Positions 21,843 through 32,491 of a DNA stretch of 64,000 nt are shown one piece after another. The notes beneath the pieces were generated by a model. It was not told the DNA's origin, made no database searches, and worked only from the letters and a program-made list of their open reading frames with translations. This DNA is from Perilla frutescens (taxonomy: Eukaryota; Streptophyta; Magnoliopsida; Lamiales; Lamiaceae). The stretch's first letter is position 1, and every line of letters starts with the position of its first letter. The DNA lies in contig BRKX01000010.1 in assembly GCA_026008535.1 (NCBI GenBank), positions 811,001 to 875,000 on the forward strand. Direction: 5' to 3'. Both the position numbers and the translations under genes were made by a program.

Positions 21843-23022
21843 ATGACTCCGGAGAGTGCATCGAAGCCTAAGAAAGCCTTAACCGGAGTTCACGGAGTGC
21901 AGTTGGTTGTTTCTCGATCACCATCTTCATTCCACGAGATCAAACAACACGAACACCACGATCTTATTGAACCGGCTTGTCGAGCTTCCTCCTATACCGG
22001 CACCAACCAACGGCCTATAGTACTGCAGTAAGTGAAGAGTTTTTATTTTTAATTTCTCAAGAACTGATTAACAGTAATTATATAGATGCTAATTATATTA
22101 TATATCTATATATATATATATATATATATAATGATCAGGAAAGTATGGCATCAGATGAGACCTGCTTGTTTGAGGCCAATCCACTGTACTCATACTGGTA
22201 TTGCTATTGCTAACTAGCTTCAATTCTCTGCTTTTAATTACTTTTTTTTTGTTCAATTAATCCTGTAATATATAATTATAATGAACCTAGCTAGTTTCTG
22301 GATCAATTAATTCGTCTCAGGTGATAAAAACTTTGCTGAAACAGTAGCTAATGTGCTCACTTCACTTCCTTTCATTGCCATTGGACTCCATGCCCCAAGG
22401 TGATGATATGATCATAACTATATATATGTTATAAGTTAGCATATATATTTATATATGCATACATTGTTGTGCAGGAAAAATATGAACTCTATAATCTATG
22501 CGAATTCCTTGATTGGAGTAGGAGTTGCATCGAGTTTGTATCATGCTTCGAGGGGGAGGTTGAGGAAGTATCTCAGATGGGCTGACTACACTATGATCGC
22601 AGCAGCTACCGTGGTGCGTATATATGATCACTTGAATGGGACCGAGGGAGTAGATTATGATGATTTGATTGATGATTAACTTGATTAATTTGCAGTGCTT
22701 GTCAAGAGCTCTTAGGAAGGAGGAGGCGGAGGCGGAGGCGAAGGCGAAGCTGGTGATGACAGCATCAGCATTGTTTCTGCCTATACAGCCATTGATGGTC
22801 TCAGCAGTTCATACAGGAATGATGGAGGTTGCATTTGCTAAGAGAGCATTTGAAGATCCAGATCATCTGAAGATGGCTCACAATGTGCATAAGATGTCGT
22901 CGTTGTTAGGCGGCGCGTTTTTCGTGGCCAACGAGCTTCTTCCTCAGACTCCATTTCTGCATGCTGCTTGGCACCTTGCTGCTGCTGTTGGAGTTTCCAC
23001 CTGCAACAAGCTCTTGGAGTAG
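21843..23022 (+). CDS. Plant membrane protein with CREST-superfamily-like residues; function unknown
   Basis: Five exons, 21843-22027, 22139-22197, 22321-22399, 22475-22613 and 22696-23022, all GT-AG and in frame, giving 262 aa. After a hydrophilic N terminus (to about 75) come KVWHQMRPCLRP-type residues and several hydrophobic segments. Visible motifs are AETVANVLTSLPFIAIGLHA, SSLYH (127-131), RKYLRWADY (D145), an EAEAEAKAK charged loop, and a C-terminal HAAWH (243-247). The S-x3-H / D / H-x3-H pattern in successive membrane segments is what defines the CREST superfamily (alkaline ceramidases, PAQR receptors, Per1). This suggests a zinc-dependent membrane hydrolase fold, but overall similarity was not tested. 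The ATG at 21843 is the first in frame; an upstream ATG at 21809 stops after five codons. Confidence 0.85.
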
Positions 23023-23465
23023 ACTAGGCTAGTAAGTACTAAGTAGTAATGGATTCATCATTTGATATATGTTGAACAATTAGTTAATTAATTAATTAAT
23101 TATTACCTCTAGCTCTCTGTTGTGAATATGTGGTTTTGTATTAGGTGGTGATTGGTTTGATGGATAAATCTGGATTGATAGATTTATCCGGCCTAATCAA
23201 ACGTTTGGTTTAGTGGATCTGGGCCCGGGATTGATTTTCGGCCCGGGCCCTTAGTGTAGTATAGTTAGAATTTGGTTCAATTAGATCATTCTTTCATCAA
23301 CTCCATGCATATGTATCTTGAATTCTCATATATTGTTCATATTTTAATGTAATAATCTAAACTAGATATAAGCAAATTAGTCAAAAGGGAAAAATAAAAT
23401 GCAGCAATAGCATGTTTTTAATATAATCTAATTAGGAAAGGATGAACCCTAAATGGATATTTGAA
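23023..23465. other. 3' flank of the CREST-like gene with two hairpins
   Basis: GGATAAATCT (23162-23171) pairs with AGATTTATCC (23180-23189), extended by TTTGAT/ATCAAA. GGGCCCGGG (23221-23229) pairs with CCCGGGCCC (23242-23250). They lie 130-230 bases after the stop codon, in the likely 3' UTR or just beyond. Remaining sequence is AT-rich. Confidence 0.6.
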
Positions 23466-23627
23466 GTTAAATTATATCATAATAAATAAAAATAAATAAA
23501 ATATATAGATTTGGCATAAGGAATGTACGTAACACGGAATGTCACAGTTAAATTACATCATAATAAATACAAATTAAAAAATATATATATAGATTTGCCA
23601 TTAGGAATGTAACACGGAGTGTCACAG
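23466..23627. repeat. 81-bp tandem direct repeat, two copies
   Basis: Both copies start GTTAAATTA.ATCATAATAAAT and end with AACACGGA.TGTCACAG. The first is 23466-23546, the second 23547-23627. The wording is that of the AT-rich dispersed family (AACACGGAATGTCACAG). Confidence 0.7.
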
Positions 23628-23712
23628 GGGATCTTAAGTCGTTTGTAAGAAGTTATTATTTGATTTATTTTAGATATGAATTTTTTGGAGATTATATTTT
23701 GCTTTTCAGTTA

Positions 23713-24102
23713 GGGTTAATTCTAGAATTTAATACAACGTCTGCGCCATTTTGTAATTTTCACAAATGTTTAAAAATTTGCAATTAATATCACAATCTTT
23801 AATATTTTTGCAATTGTAACATTAATTCTCAATATTAATTAGATGTAAAACGATGTTTTATTTATGGGAGATGAAAACGATGAAGAATCTTGCCGTATAT
23901 AGTGAATCTATATAACGACGTTGTTTAGTAAACTAGAAATAGGAGTAAACTTGGAATACAAATCAGACATGTAAAATAGATTTACATGAGATGTTACAAT
24001 TACAAAAATATTAAAAATTGTGATATAAATTGTAAATTTTTAAACGTTATACAAAAATTACAAAATGGTGCAAACGTTATCTTAAATTCCGCAATTAACC
24101 CC
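23713..24102. mobile_element. Fold-back MITE with GGGTTAATT tips (390 bp)
   Basis: The left arm (GGGTTAATTCTAGAATTTAA, then GCGCCATTTTGTAATTTT, CACAATCTTTAATATTTTTG) is matched inverted at the right (TTAAATTCCGCAATTAACCC, AAAATTACAAAATGGTGCAA). Arms of about 130 bp, no coding. Confidence 0.8.
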
Positions 24103-24162
24103 TTTCAGTTATGTTTTAGCTTTATATATTGAACATCAATAAAGAATATGTGTGCTTAGCAC

Positions 24163-24443
24163 TAGGGGTGGACATTCAGGCCCGGGCCAACGTCTAAATT
24201 CGGACCCGACCCAACCCAAAAATGTTTGGTCTATATTTTAGAGTTCCGGTCTGAAAACATGGGCCGGGCCGCCCCACGGGCCCACTGTATATTTGTAGTT
24301 TTTGGGCCAAGTTGCCTGACCCATTCGAGGCCACTCGATTTCGGGCCGGACTGATTTGGGCTTTTTGGGCCCAACTTAACCCACATTTCGGGTCGTAATA
24401 TTTAATATATTTATTGCGGGTCGAATCGAAATTGCCACCTCTA
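24163..24443. mobile_element. hAT-like non-autonomous element built of GGGCCGGGCC words (281 bp)
   Basis: Left tip TAGGGGTGGACATT and inverted right tip TAGAGGTGGCAATT match at 12 of 14. Flanking octamers CTTAGCAC (24155-24162) and CTCAGCAC (24444-24451) match at 7 of 8. GC-rich body with no coding capacity. Confidence 0.8.
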
Positions 24444-24889
24444 CTCAGCACAGTATAAACCTTTTATTTTAATACATTTATTCTTTTTATATATGGGTTC
24501 TAAAAACCAACATAATTTAATAATCAAAATGATGTCATATTTTAGCCTCAAAATTTGATCATTAAATTATTTTGACGAACACAGACATTGTATTACGTTA
24601 GAGTATGACTTCCATGCATCAACCCCTCTCCACCCTTATTTACATCCATACATCAAACAGCGTGTGGGTCCACGCGTCCGTCTATTTTTTTCTTTCTGGA
24701 CTATTTTTCAGCTTTTTTGTCAATTTTTTTTTAATTTCTATTTTTTCTTTTTATTTATTTCTTAAAAATTTTATACTCTAAAATAAAATTAGTGACCCCT
24801 AAAATTAAAATGAATTGATTTAATTTATTTGAAATAAATATAAACTTATACCCTAAAATGAAATTAATAAACCCTTAAAAAACACGAAA

Positions 24890-25345
24890 TAAACTTCTAA
24901 AAAAACCCTAAAATACAAAAAAAAAACCCTAAAAATTCCAAAATAAATCCCTAAAAACTCTAAAAAACCCCTAAAAAATACAAAATAAACCTCCTAAAAA
25001 ACCATAAAAAACACAAAACAAACCCCTAAAAAAACCACGAACCCTAAAAAAACCCTACCAAAAAAATAAACCCCTAAAAAAATCCCTAAAAAATACAAAA
25101 TAAACCTCCTAAAAAACCATAAAAAACACAAAACAAACCCCTAAAAAAACCATGAACCCTAAAAAAACCCTACCAAAAAAATAAACCCCTAAAAAAAACC
25201 CTAAAAAAAAAAACCCTAAAAATTCCAAAATAAATCCCTAAAAACTCTAAAAAAAGCCCTAAAAAATACAAAATAAACCCCCTAAAAAATCATAAAAAAC
25301 ACAAAATAAACCCCTAAAAAAATCACGAACCCTAAAAAAAACTCT
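24890..25345. repeat. Telomere-word minisatellite (AAACCCTAAA-type) with higher-order units
   Basis: Made of CCCTAAAAA, AACCCCTAAAAAA and CCTCCTAAAAAACC words. A block with CAAAATAAACCTCCTAAAA recurs at an offset of 115 bp (24986, 25101) and then 173 bp (25274). A second block, CCCTAAAAATTCCAAAATAA, recurs at about 24930 and 25212. On the minus strand the words read as degenerate TTTAGGG, the plant telomere unit. Confidence 0.75.
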
Positions 25346-25849
25346 GAACTACTAAGCTTTAAATATTAATTGTAATGAAAAAAATCACAATTTGAACTAA
25401 ATAAACTAGTATAAGATAACTACCAGACGCCTTACTTTTTAATGATGCACGTGATACGTACTTTTCGAATCTTGATTGATATATACTTTTTAGTATTGCA
25501 ATTGATACTGATTTTTTCGGATTCTTTTTTTTGTTGCATTTTGACCCGACCCGTCTGAAATAGTGTTATTTACACCTAGTACATGTATGTAAGTATTTGT
25601 GATCACGTTAAATGAGGGATTTCTACAGATTCAATCAACACCGTCACTCCCAACTAAAAAGAAAAAAAAAATGTACATATAGAAGTACAGTAGAATGATA
25701 TAATGTGCGATCCGAAATGAAATGCAAGATTGAAAATAAGATAAGTTTGCATGCACAATAATGAGAAAATGTATAAATGCTAACCAACCTGAGAAGATTT
25801 ACATAAATTGCATCATTAAAAGCTTGAACTGCTGTAGGAAGAGTTTCAT

Positions 25850-25887
<38 letters not shown>

Positions 25888-26141
25888 TGCAGCTACGTGT
25901 AGATGGTCTAGTTATAAATTATTATATTTTTCAGCTTACCTAAATGTGATAACCACGAATATTGCATGCACGGCCGATCATAATCCGACAACAATTATTA
26001 CTACAATAGGCACACACTACACTAGTTACTAGTACAAATAATTATTCCATAATAATTGTATCAAAGAAACTCTGATGGGAGCTTTTCTCAGGCGTAATTT
26101 TTGGTATATAATACATACATATATATGTATATGTATATATA
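25346..26141. other. Gene-free spacer
   Basis: AT-rich with a (TA)n run at about 25855-25885 and another near 26110-26140. No gene or element boundary recognised. Confidence 0.5.
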
Positions 26142-26846
26142 CTCTCTCCGTTCCGATTATATATATAGTTTCTTTTTTACTCGCACGTAGATTAAAAATA
26201 TTTATGAAAATAAGAAGCAGAAGCTAAACTTCCAACTTTATCTTTATTTAATGAAAATTAATCAAACTTATATTTTAGCTCAACTTTAATGTATTTTTTT
26301 TGAAACAAACAAAATATACAATTAATGATATAAATCAAAACTAACAATATCTAAAAGTCTAAAAGATTTTATACTATTGAAACTCAAAAGTTTTTTTCTC
26401 CAAAAATCACAAGGTCACTCACAAGTTTCCATGAAATTCAGTTTTAATTTTTTATAAACTTTGCGCCAAAATTTAATTCTTTTTCTTAAAAAAAAACTAT
26501 GCGCCAAAAACCATACATGTATGGAAGACAGAAGAAAAATGGGTTTTTATTTTTATTTTCGTGAAGTGCAAATACAATGAATATCAATAGAATTGATCAA
26601 ATTCAATTTAAATGCAAATTAAGTTAGTAAATTTTAATTAATGTTTCTCTTTTTTTGAAAAAATAACATTTAAGAATATTTATTGACTTTCAAAAATTTA
26701 AATGGTTAATTTTTAAAATTTTCAAAACCTAACAAAGGTATAATTGTACATTCCTATTAAAAATAACACTACTTATAGTAATTGGACCATATATTAATCA
26801 AGACACCTCAAAATAGAAATGTGGACTATAATCGAGACGGTTGGAG
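26142..26846. mobile_element. Large Stowaway-like element (705 bp)
   Basis: Left CTCTCTCCGTTCCGATTATA and inverted right end CTCCAACCGTCTCGATTATA, each bordered by TA (26140-26141 and 26847-26848). The first 60 bases (CTCGCACGTAGATTAAAAAT) match the 51.7 kb element (GATCGCACGTAAATTGAAAA), so it is the same family with a larger interior. No transposase frame seen. Confidence 0.65.
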
Positions 26847-27030
26847 TATATATTAATATTTGTTATTGTGATTGGGTTTCTAATTTAATCATAGATAGAA
26901 ATGCATTTAGGAGGATCCAATTTAATTAGGGACTAATTCAAATGAAGCTACGAGACAAAATGACTAAGTTAAATTAGGAGGCGACGTATGTATATTTGCT
27001 AATTATAATTGGTCATTAATTTTCTCTAGG

Positions 27031-27465
27031 CAAGCTATTTGAAGTTGGGCTCGAAAAAAGTTGGTTTATTTTCTAAACGAGTCGAGCTCGAGCTTTGAAT
27101 CGAGCTCAATAAAATTTTCGAGCCAAGCTCGAACATAATAGTATTCGGCTCGGCCAGCTCGCGAACATGTTCGAGTTCGAGCTTAACCGAGCATGTTTAC
27201 GAACATGTTCATGAATATTATAAATATATCAAACGGGTAAATAAAATAAGCTATTTTTTTCAAACTCGAGCTCGAATATGTAAATTAAACGAGCTTTTTC
27301 TCGAGCATTCAAGTTCAGACTCGTTTACTAAATTTTCGAGTATTTCACGAACCAAATTCAAACATGACAAATATTTATTGATTCGAGCTCGAGTTTGAAT
27401 ATTCCTTAACGAGTCAAACTCAAGCATCGAGATATTCGACTCGATTCGGTTCGTTTACGGCCCTA
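27031..27465. mobile_element. GAGCTCGA hAT-like element with perfect 8-bp duplication (435 bp)
   Basis: TCTCTAGG occurs at 27023-27030 and again at 27466-27473, exactly abutting the element. The right tip, inverted, is TAGGGCCGTAAACGAACCG. The left end starts CAAGCTATTTGAAG and lacks the expected TAGAG terminal repeat, although the rest of the body aligns with the 5.3 kb copy. The perfect duplication suggests a recent insertion. Confidence 0.8.
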
Positions 27466-27473
27466 TCTCTAGG

Positions 27474-28003
27474 TGGTTTACACATGCATATCAATATCCT
27501 AAATTTATTGTACTACAACAATATTACTAACAAATGGTATTAATTAATTATTTTTTCTCCCCATAATTTTGGATTGATATTTTCCCTTCTCATTCTTTTT
27601 CTGCCATTTTTTTTCCTTTTGTACATATTTACTTGTCAGCCAAATATCATTTTGTTTTGTCTTTTACTTAAGAGAAACACACACTACTCAAAACAAAACA
27701 AAACAAAACAACCCAAAAACAAAAAAAGAAAGAAAAACACATTTATTACATATTTTTTATAAACTAATTAATATTAATATTTTATAAATTAAGGTCCAAT
27801 ATAATTGTTATATATTTACTTTGTATTTGCAGAGATCGATAATCTCTTCTTAACTATATATGCTTAATTTCGATTCACAGATCATATGTTAACAACCGTG
27901 CATGTTCTAAAAGGTCACTTAATAAAAAAGGAATGAGTAAGTATTTAGTGCAGAATTTTTAAAATAAATGCACTTATTAGATGATTTTTTTTTTGTGAAT
28001 TTA

Positions 28004-28034
<31 letters not shown>

Positions 28035-28313
28035 ATCATTATAGTAATAGACAAGAATATGTTGAGAATATTAATGCATATATAGTTAGTAGTTGGAGTT
28101 ATAATCAGTAGCAATAACGGTGGGAGACGAAAATTAAAATAATTAATGTATATGGTTTGCATATGCACGAATGCAAGTAAATGTAGAAGAAATGCAATTT
28201 AAGTGAGGGCACCATAATTTCATCAATAATTCTCCAAGGTGTACTGTGATTTATGCATATCATCATGCAACACCAACACCAATTAAGGGAATCAGAGTCA
28301 AAGACTAGTCCCA

Positions 28314-28383
<70 letters not shown>

Positions 28384-28512
28384 GAGAGAGAGATAAATTA
28401 ATGTGGCAGGTAGGGGAAAGTATGAAAGACGAGTGAAGTTTAGTTGAGCATTAACCAGCAAATTAATTAAGACCAATTAATAATATTATTCATTGTTATG
28501 TATGTATGTTTC

Positions 28513-28559
<47 letters not shown>

Positions 28560-29158
28560 CAGAATGGAATGTGAAGAAATATGAAAAAGGCGAAACAAGA
28601 AATTGAAGTCCCAATGACACACTTCTCATAATCTCATCATTGTCACGTCGCTTTAATGTATCCACCTCCCCATAAACCTCCCAGAATTTCACGCCTCCTT
28701 TTTCACCATTCTCTCTCTACATCTCTCTCTCTCTCTCTCTCAATACGTACGTACATACACACATATATATATATACATAGATAGATAGCATGGTCAACCT
28801 ACTGCATCCCTTCTCGTTAATTAGTTGTTTGCAAAAACCCAAAAAACCCCATTCTCTCTCCTAATTCTCTCTCTCTCTCTCTCTCTCTCTCGATCTGCTG
28901 CAATCTCTCCCTTTGTTTCTTTGTCAAGTCTCTATCTCTGAAACTCAGTAACCCTATTGTCTACATTTCTTGAACGTGGAGAATTCCACTTTATCGATTG
29001 CTATAGCTACTTCACAGTATTCTTGAAAAAATATTATTTATACTGTTTAATTTATTTCTAATTGCATTCTCCTCATATATATTGCTAGTTAGTATTTACT
29101 ACTCATAAATCTCACTCATCTCACACAAATATAGATAATAGATACACATATACATACA
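27474..29158 (+). promoter_or_regulatory. Upstream region of the WOX1-like gene with GA/CT microsatellites
   Basis: Gene-free. Contains (GT)n near 28018-28034, an unusually long (GA)n at 28316-28393, a second at 28514-28557, and CT tracts near 28722-28740 and 28867-28890. The last 250-400 bases before the ATG at 29159 are probably 5' UTR. GA/CT tracts can bind BPC-type plant GAGA factors; that role is inference here. Confidence 0.5.
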
Positions 29159-31934
29159 ATGTGGATGATGATGGACAGTATGAGTAGTAATAACGACGAC
29201 GGCCGAGAACTGAAGCCACCGCCGGTGGCGGCGGATCCCATGATCGGCCGGAAGCTCCGACCGCTGATGCCGAGGCCAATGAGCAGCTGCAGCAGCAGCA
29301 ACAACAGCACCTCCCCTTATTCAACCCCTTCTTGCTGCTGCTGCATTATTCAAAACCCTAAAATCCTTTCATGGAGCCATTCCTCCATAAGTAGGCTTTC
29401 AATTCTATGTATTTCTATTTTAATTAATTCATTCCAAATATATATAATTGTTGATGATGAGATGCATGTATATGTATGTATATAGGTGATTACGGCAGCG
29501 TTAAGAGAGAGAGGCAGGCGGTGGCGGCGCCGCTGGTGAGCACGCGGTGGAATCCGACGCCGGAGCAGCTGCAGGCGCTTGAAGAAATGTACAGACGTGG
29601 GATCAGAACGCCGTCGGCGGAGCAAATACAGCAGATTGCGGCGAAGCTGGGGAGGTTTGGGAAGATTGAAGGGAAGAACGTGTTTTACTGGTTTCAAAAC
29701 CACAAAGCTAGAGAGAGACAGAAAAAGCGTCGTCAGCTTGAGCTGCAGCTTGCAGGGAACAACAACAACGCTTCTCCTCGCACCGTAGCCTCTAATTCTA
29801 AACAAACACAAGGTACGTATATGTATATATATATATATATAATTATATTATATTTTTTAATCAAACAAGAACAACCTATTGATATTCATGAAGTGAAAAC
29901 TAGCTAGTTAATTAGTGTGTAGATTTCTGTTAATTCTTAATTATATATATATATATGTATATATATTTATATGTAGATGCTAGTTGCAGCAATATGAAAT
30001 GGTAATAATATTCTTATAATGCTAGCTAGTTAAACACAAGTCAAAGCTCTAGACTGACATTAATTAATTAAAACCTGAAAAAAAAACAAGAATTTAATTT
30101 GTTTATATATATATATATATATATATTCTCCTTTAATTTTGTATTAATGTGGATTGTAATGAATAAATAGTGATTGACAAAACAAAAGTGATTTGATTTT
30201 GCAGGACTGAGCAGGAGATATTTCGAAATTGAGCATCACAAGAAGGTCCCTATACCCTCAAACTGCAGCACACCTTCAGAGGTACACATATATACATATA
30301 TGTATATATATATATATATATAATGCAGCTAGCTAGACCTAGATACAGATTTTGTTCAATTCATTAAAAGGGAATGCATGTATATGTATATTGATATATA
30401 TATGTATATATATATATATATGTGGTAATTAGGTGTCTGGATCAAATCCATCGCTACACTTGGTGTTACACAATTAAAATTAATTACATGCCCTAACTGG
30501 GCGGGATGAACCATAAATAATAAGTGTAAAATTAAACAAAGCATAATAAATTGAATTAAAAAATTGAAACAAAATTAATAAATTTAATTGTGTTGCACAG
30601 AATATAGCAGATGATCTCATCCGCTAAGTGTCACTATATGATAGATTTTTTCAGCCGACTGAAACTTTTATTTTTGAATAAAAAAAGGATATTATCAGAT
30701 TTTAGCCCGACCTTTCAAGTAATTCACAAAAATGTCCTGAATTTTTATAAATAACAATTTAATACTTGACCTTTTGAATATACAGCAAATCTAGCCTGGA
30801 ATTAATTTTTGAGCTTTTAGTTGTCATCGTATATCTTTTTTCCAAATTTTTTTACTGGCGTGGAAAATACTTGTGCCACGTCAATTGATCAAATAAAATT
30901 ATATTTCATTCCATACCGTATGTAAAAAGATATACGTTGAGGATTAAAAGCCTGAAAATTAATTACAGGTTAGATTTGTTATAAATTCAAAAGATTAGGT
31001 ATTAAATTGTTATTTATAAAAGTTCAGGACATTTTTGTGAATTACTTGAAAAGTCGGGCTAAAATGTGATAATACCCAAAAAAAAAATAAGGTTACAAAT
31101 AACTAAAATTTAGTGGGTCCGGAATACTTGTATATACATGCATGTCTAGGAGAATGTATGTATATATTTATATATATAAATTAAAATAGATATTAGGGTA
31201 GTAATAGGATTGGTAAACTGAAAAGGCTGAATATTTACAACTTACAATGCATGATAAGCAATTTTTTTTTTTTTTTTGCATGATAAGCAAAATTATGGGC
31301 TAATAATTATGCATGTAGGTCAAAAAATTGAAGTGAGATGGGAAAAGCGTTGTGTATAGTGGAAAAAAGAATGAAGCAGCTAATACAGTAAAAGCTGCAT
31401 TCTATATATACACTTTCTGTTGCTGTTGCCCCAAAAAGTTTCGAATTCTTCCTCGATTTTGCTGCAAAATTCACTCAGCTTTACATTTAATTTCTTTTTT
31501 TCAATCAGGATTCTGCATCAATGCATTCCGCAGCGATTCGAAAAGATGGGTGGCCACCATTAATCAATCACACGGAATTGCACCGTAACTCTGCAACTCC
31601 AACTGTAGGGAATCGCTGCCAAATTAACTTAGACTTATCTTCTTCGTCTTCGGCTCCCGACACCAACACCACCACCAACTCTTCCGTGATCGCAATTACT
31701 GCACACAAACCTACCGGGCAAGAGAACACCAACCCCTCCTATTCATCTTTACTCAACCTCATCACTAATGATCGTTGTCGTGACAACGACCACCGCCACG
31801 AGGCTGATGAAAATCTAACTCTTCAGCTGTTTCCGACGGCCTCCAACGCCCCCGCCAGCGCTGCTCCGGGCGTACGGACCCACATCGCGTCTCGTACCGT
31901 CGACTTCATCGAGTTTCTCCCAATTAAAAACTGA
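29159..31934 (+). CDS. WOX1: WUSCHEL-related homeobox protein, WOX1/LAM1/STF type
   Basis: Four exons, 29159-29390, 29486-29812, 30205-30281 and 31509-31934, in frame, giving 353 aa. WOX1-type regulators drive lateral leaf-blade and petal outgrowth. The N terminus MWMMMDSM plus GRKLRPLMPRP is typical of this group. The WOX homeodomain runs from about 97 to 161 (TRWNPTPEQLQALEEMYRRG, NVFYWFQNHKARERQKKRR). Exon 3 encodes FEIEHHKKVPIPSNCSTPSE, like the NCST segment of LAM1/STF. Near the C terminus are the WUS box TLQLFP (316-321) and the terminal FIEFLPIKN, resembling WOX1's YEFLPLKN. Intron 3 is 1.2 kb and contains a 391-bp fold-back element. Subgroup assignment rests on the N- and C-terminal motifs from memory; WOX6-like is the main alternative. 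Confidence 0.9.
30440..30620. repeat. Fragment of the AT-rich dispersed family in WOX1-like intron 3
   Basis: Contains CACTTGGTGTTACACAATTA, GGATGAACCATAAATAATAA, GTGTAAAATTAAAC and GTTGCACAGAAT, shared words with copies at 16.5, 47.2 and 52.4 kb. Confidence 0.5.
30687..31077. mobile_element. Fold-back MITE inside WOX1-like intron 3 (391 bp)
   Basis: The left arm (GGATATTATCAGATTTTAGC, CCGACCTTTCAAGTAATTCA, AAAATGTCCTGAATTTTTAT) is matched inverted by the right arm (GCTAAAATGTGATAATACCC, GTGAATTACTTGAAAAGTCG, AAAGTTCAGGACATTTTT). Arms of about 170 bp. Non-coding, and spliced out with intron 3. Confidence 0.85.
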
Positions 31935-32491
31935 AAGGGATCATCTTTTCTTTCTTTTCTTTTTTTGCCAAGTATAATGTTTGTGTGATATTTGTAGTGA
32001 TTTCTATCATGTAAGTTTAATTCAGTTAAAGTTTGTGTTTGTATCTATCAGCATGATGTATTACAATTTACAACCTATACTTAGAGAGAGAGAGAGAGAG
32101 AGTGGCGTTGCAATGTCCGAATTAGACAAAACGCATCACAGGAGTTGTCCACTTCTTACACTGCTGCTGTTGCTCTTGTTTTGAAATCTTCATCTTTCCT
32201 TTTCATGCCTCCCTGTGCAACTGTCTCCACCGACATTACATATTTCATTTTCAAATCTCTGTGGTAATAACTATGCAGTTTATTCAAATAAATTACCATC
32301 AAGCAGAGTAACAGAAATATGGGGGACAACTACAAAGCATTATTTGTATAAGCAAATGGAATTCTCTTGCAGCATTTATTATCTTAACAAGTGCAACTGT
32401 TTCGTAATATTACATATACGGACAGGGTCGGGGATGGGGACGGGTACGGGTTTAGTAACTCAGCTCCAGAATAGTAATTGTGCAGCAAACC
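31935..32491. other. Convergent 3' region between WOX1-like and PhyH genes
   Basis: Includes the WOX1-like 3' UTR (with a GA run near 32084-32101) and the PhyH 3' UTR on the other strand. Short open frames here (31981-32184 and 32215-32544) have no recognisable domain. A five-tract G-rich motif lies at 32425-32450. Confidence 0.5.
32425..32450 (+). other. Potential G-quadruplex motif
   Basis: Five G tracts: 32425-32427, 32430-32433, 32436-32439, 32442-32444 and 32448-32450, separated by 2-, 2-, 2- and 3-base loops. It lies 42-67 bases past the PhyH stop codon, so PhyH mRNA carries the C-rich complement. Formation is predicted from the pattern only. Confidence 0.6.

Noticed and set aside
24194..24451. 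85-codon minus-strand frame in the 24.2 kb element
   Set aside because: Coincides with a GC-rich non-coding element; composition is driven by GGGCC words.
24890..25345. True chromosome-end telomere
   Set aside because: Units are degenerate and irregular, and genes continue on both sides.
28105..28476. 123-codon minus-strand frame containing poly-Ser/Leu
   Set aside because: Most of it is translation of the (GA)n microsatellite.
29116..29811. Minus-strand frames opposite WOX1-like exons 1 and 2
   Set aside because: Antisense shadows of the homeobox gene.
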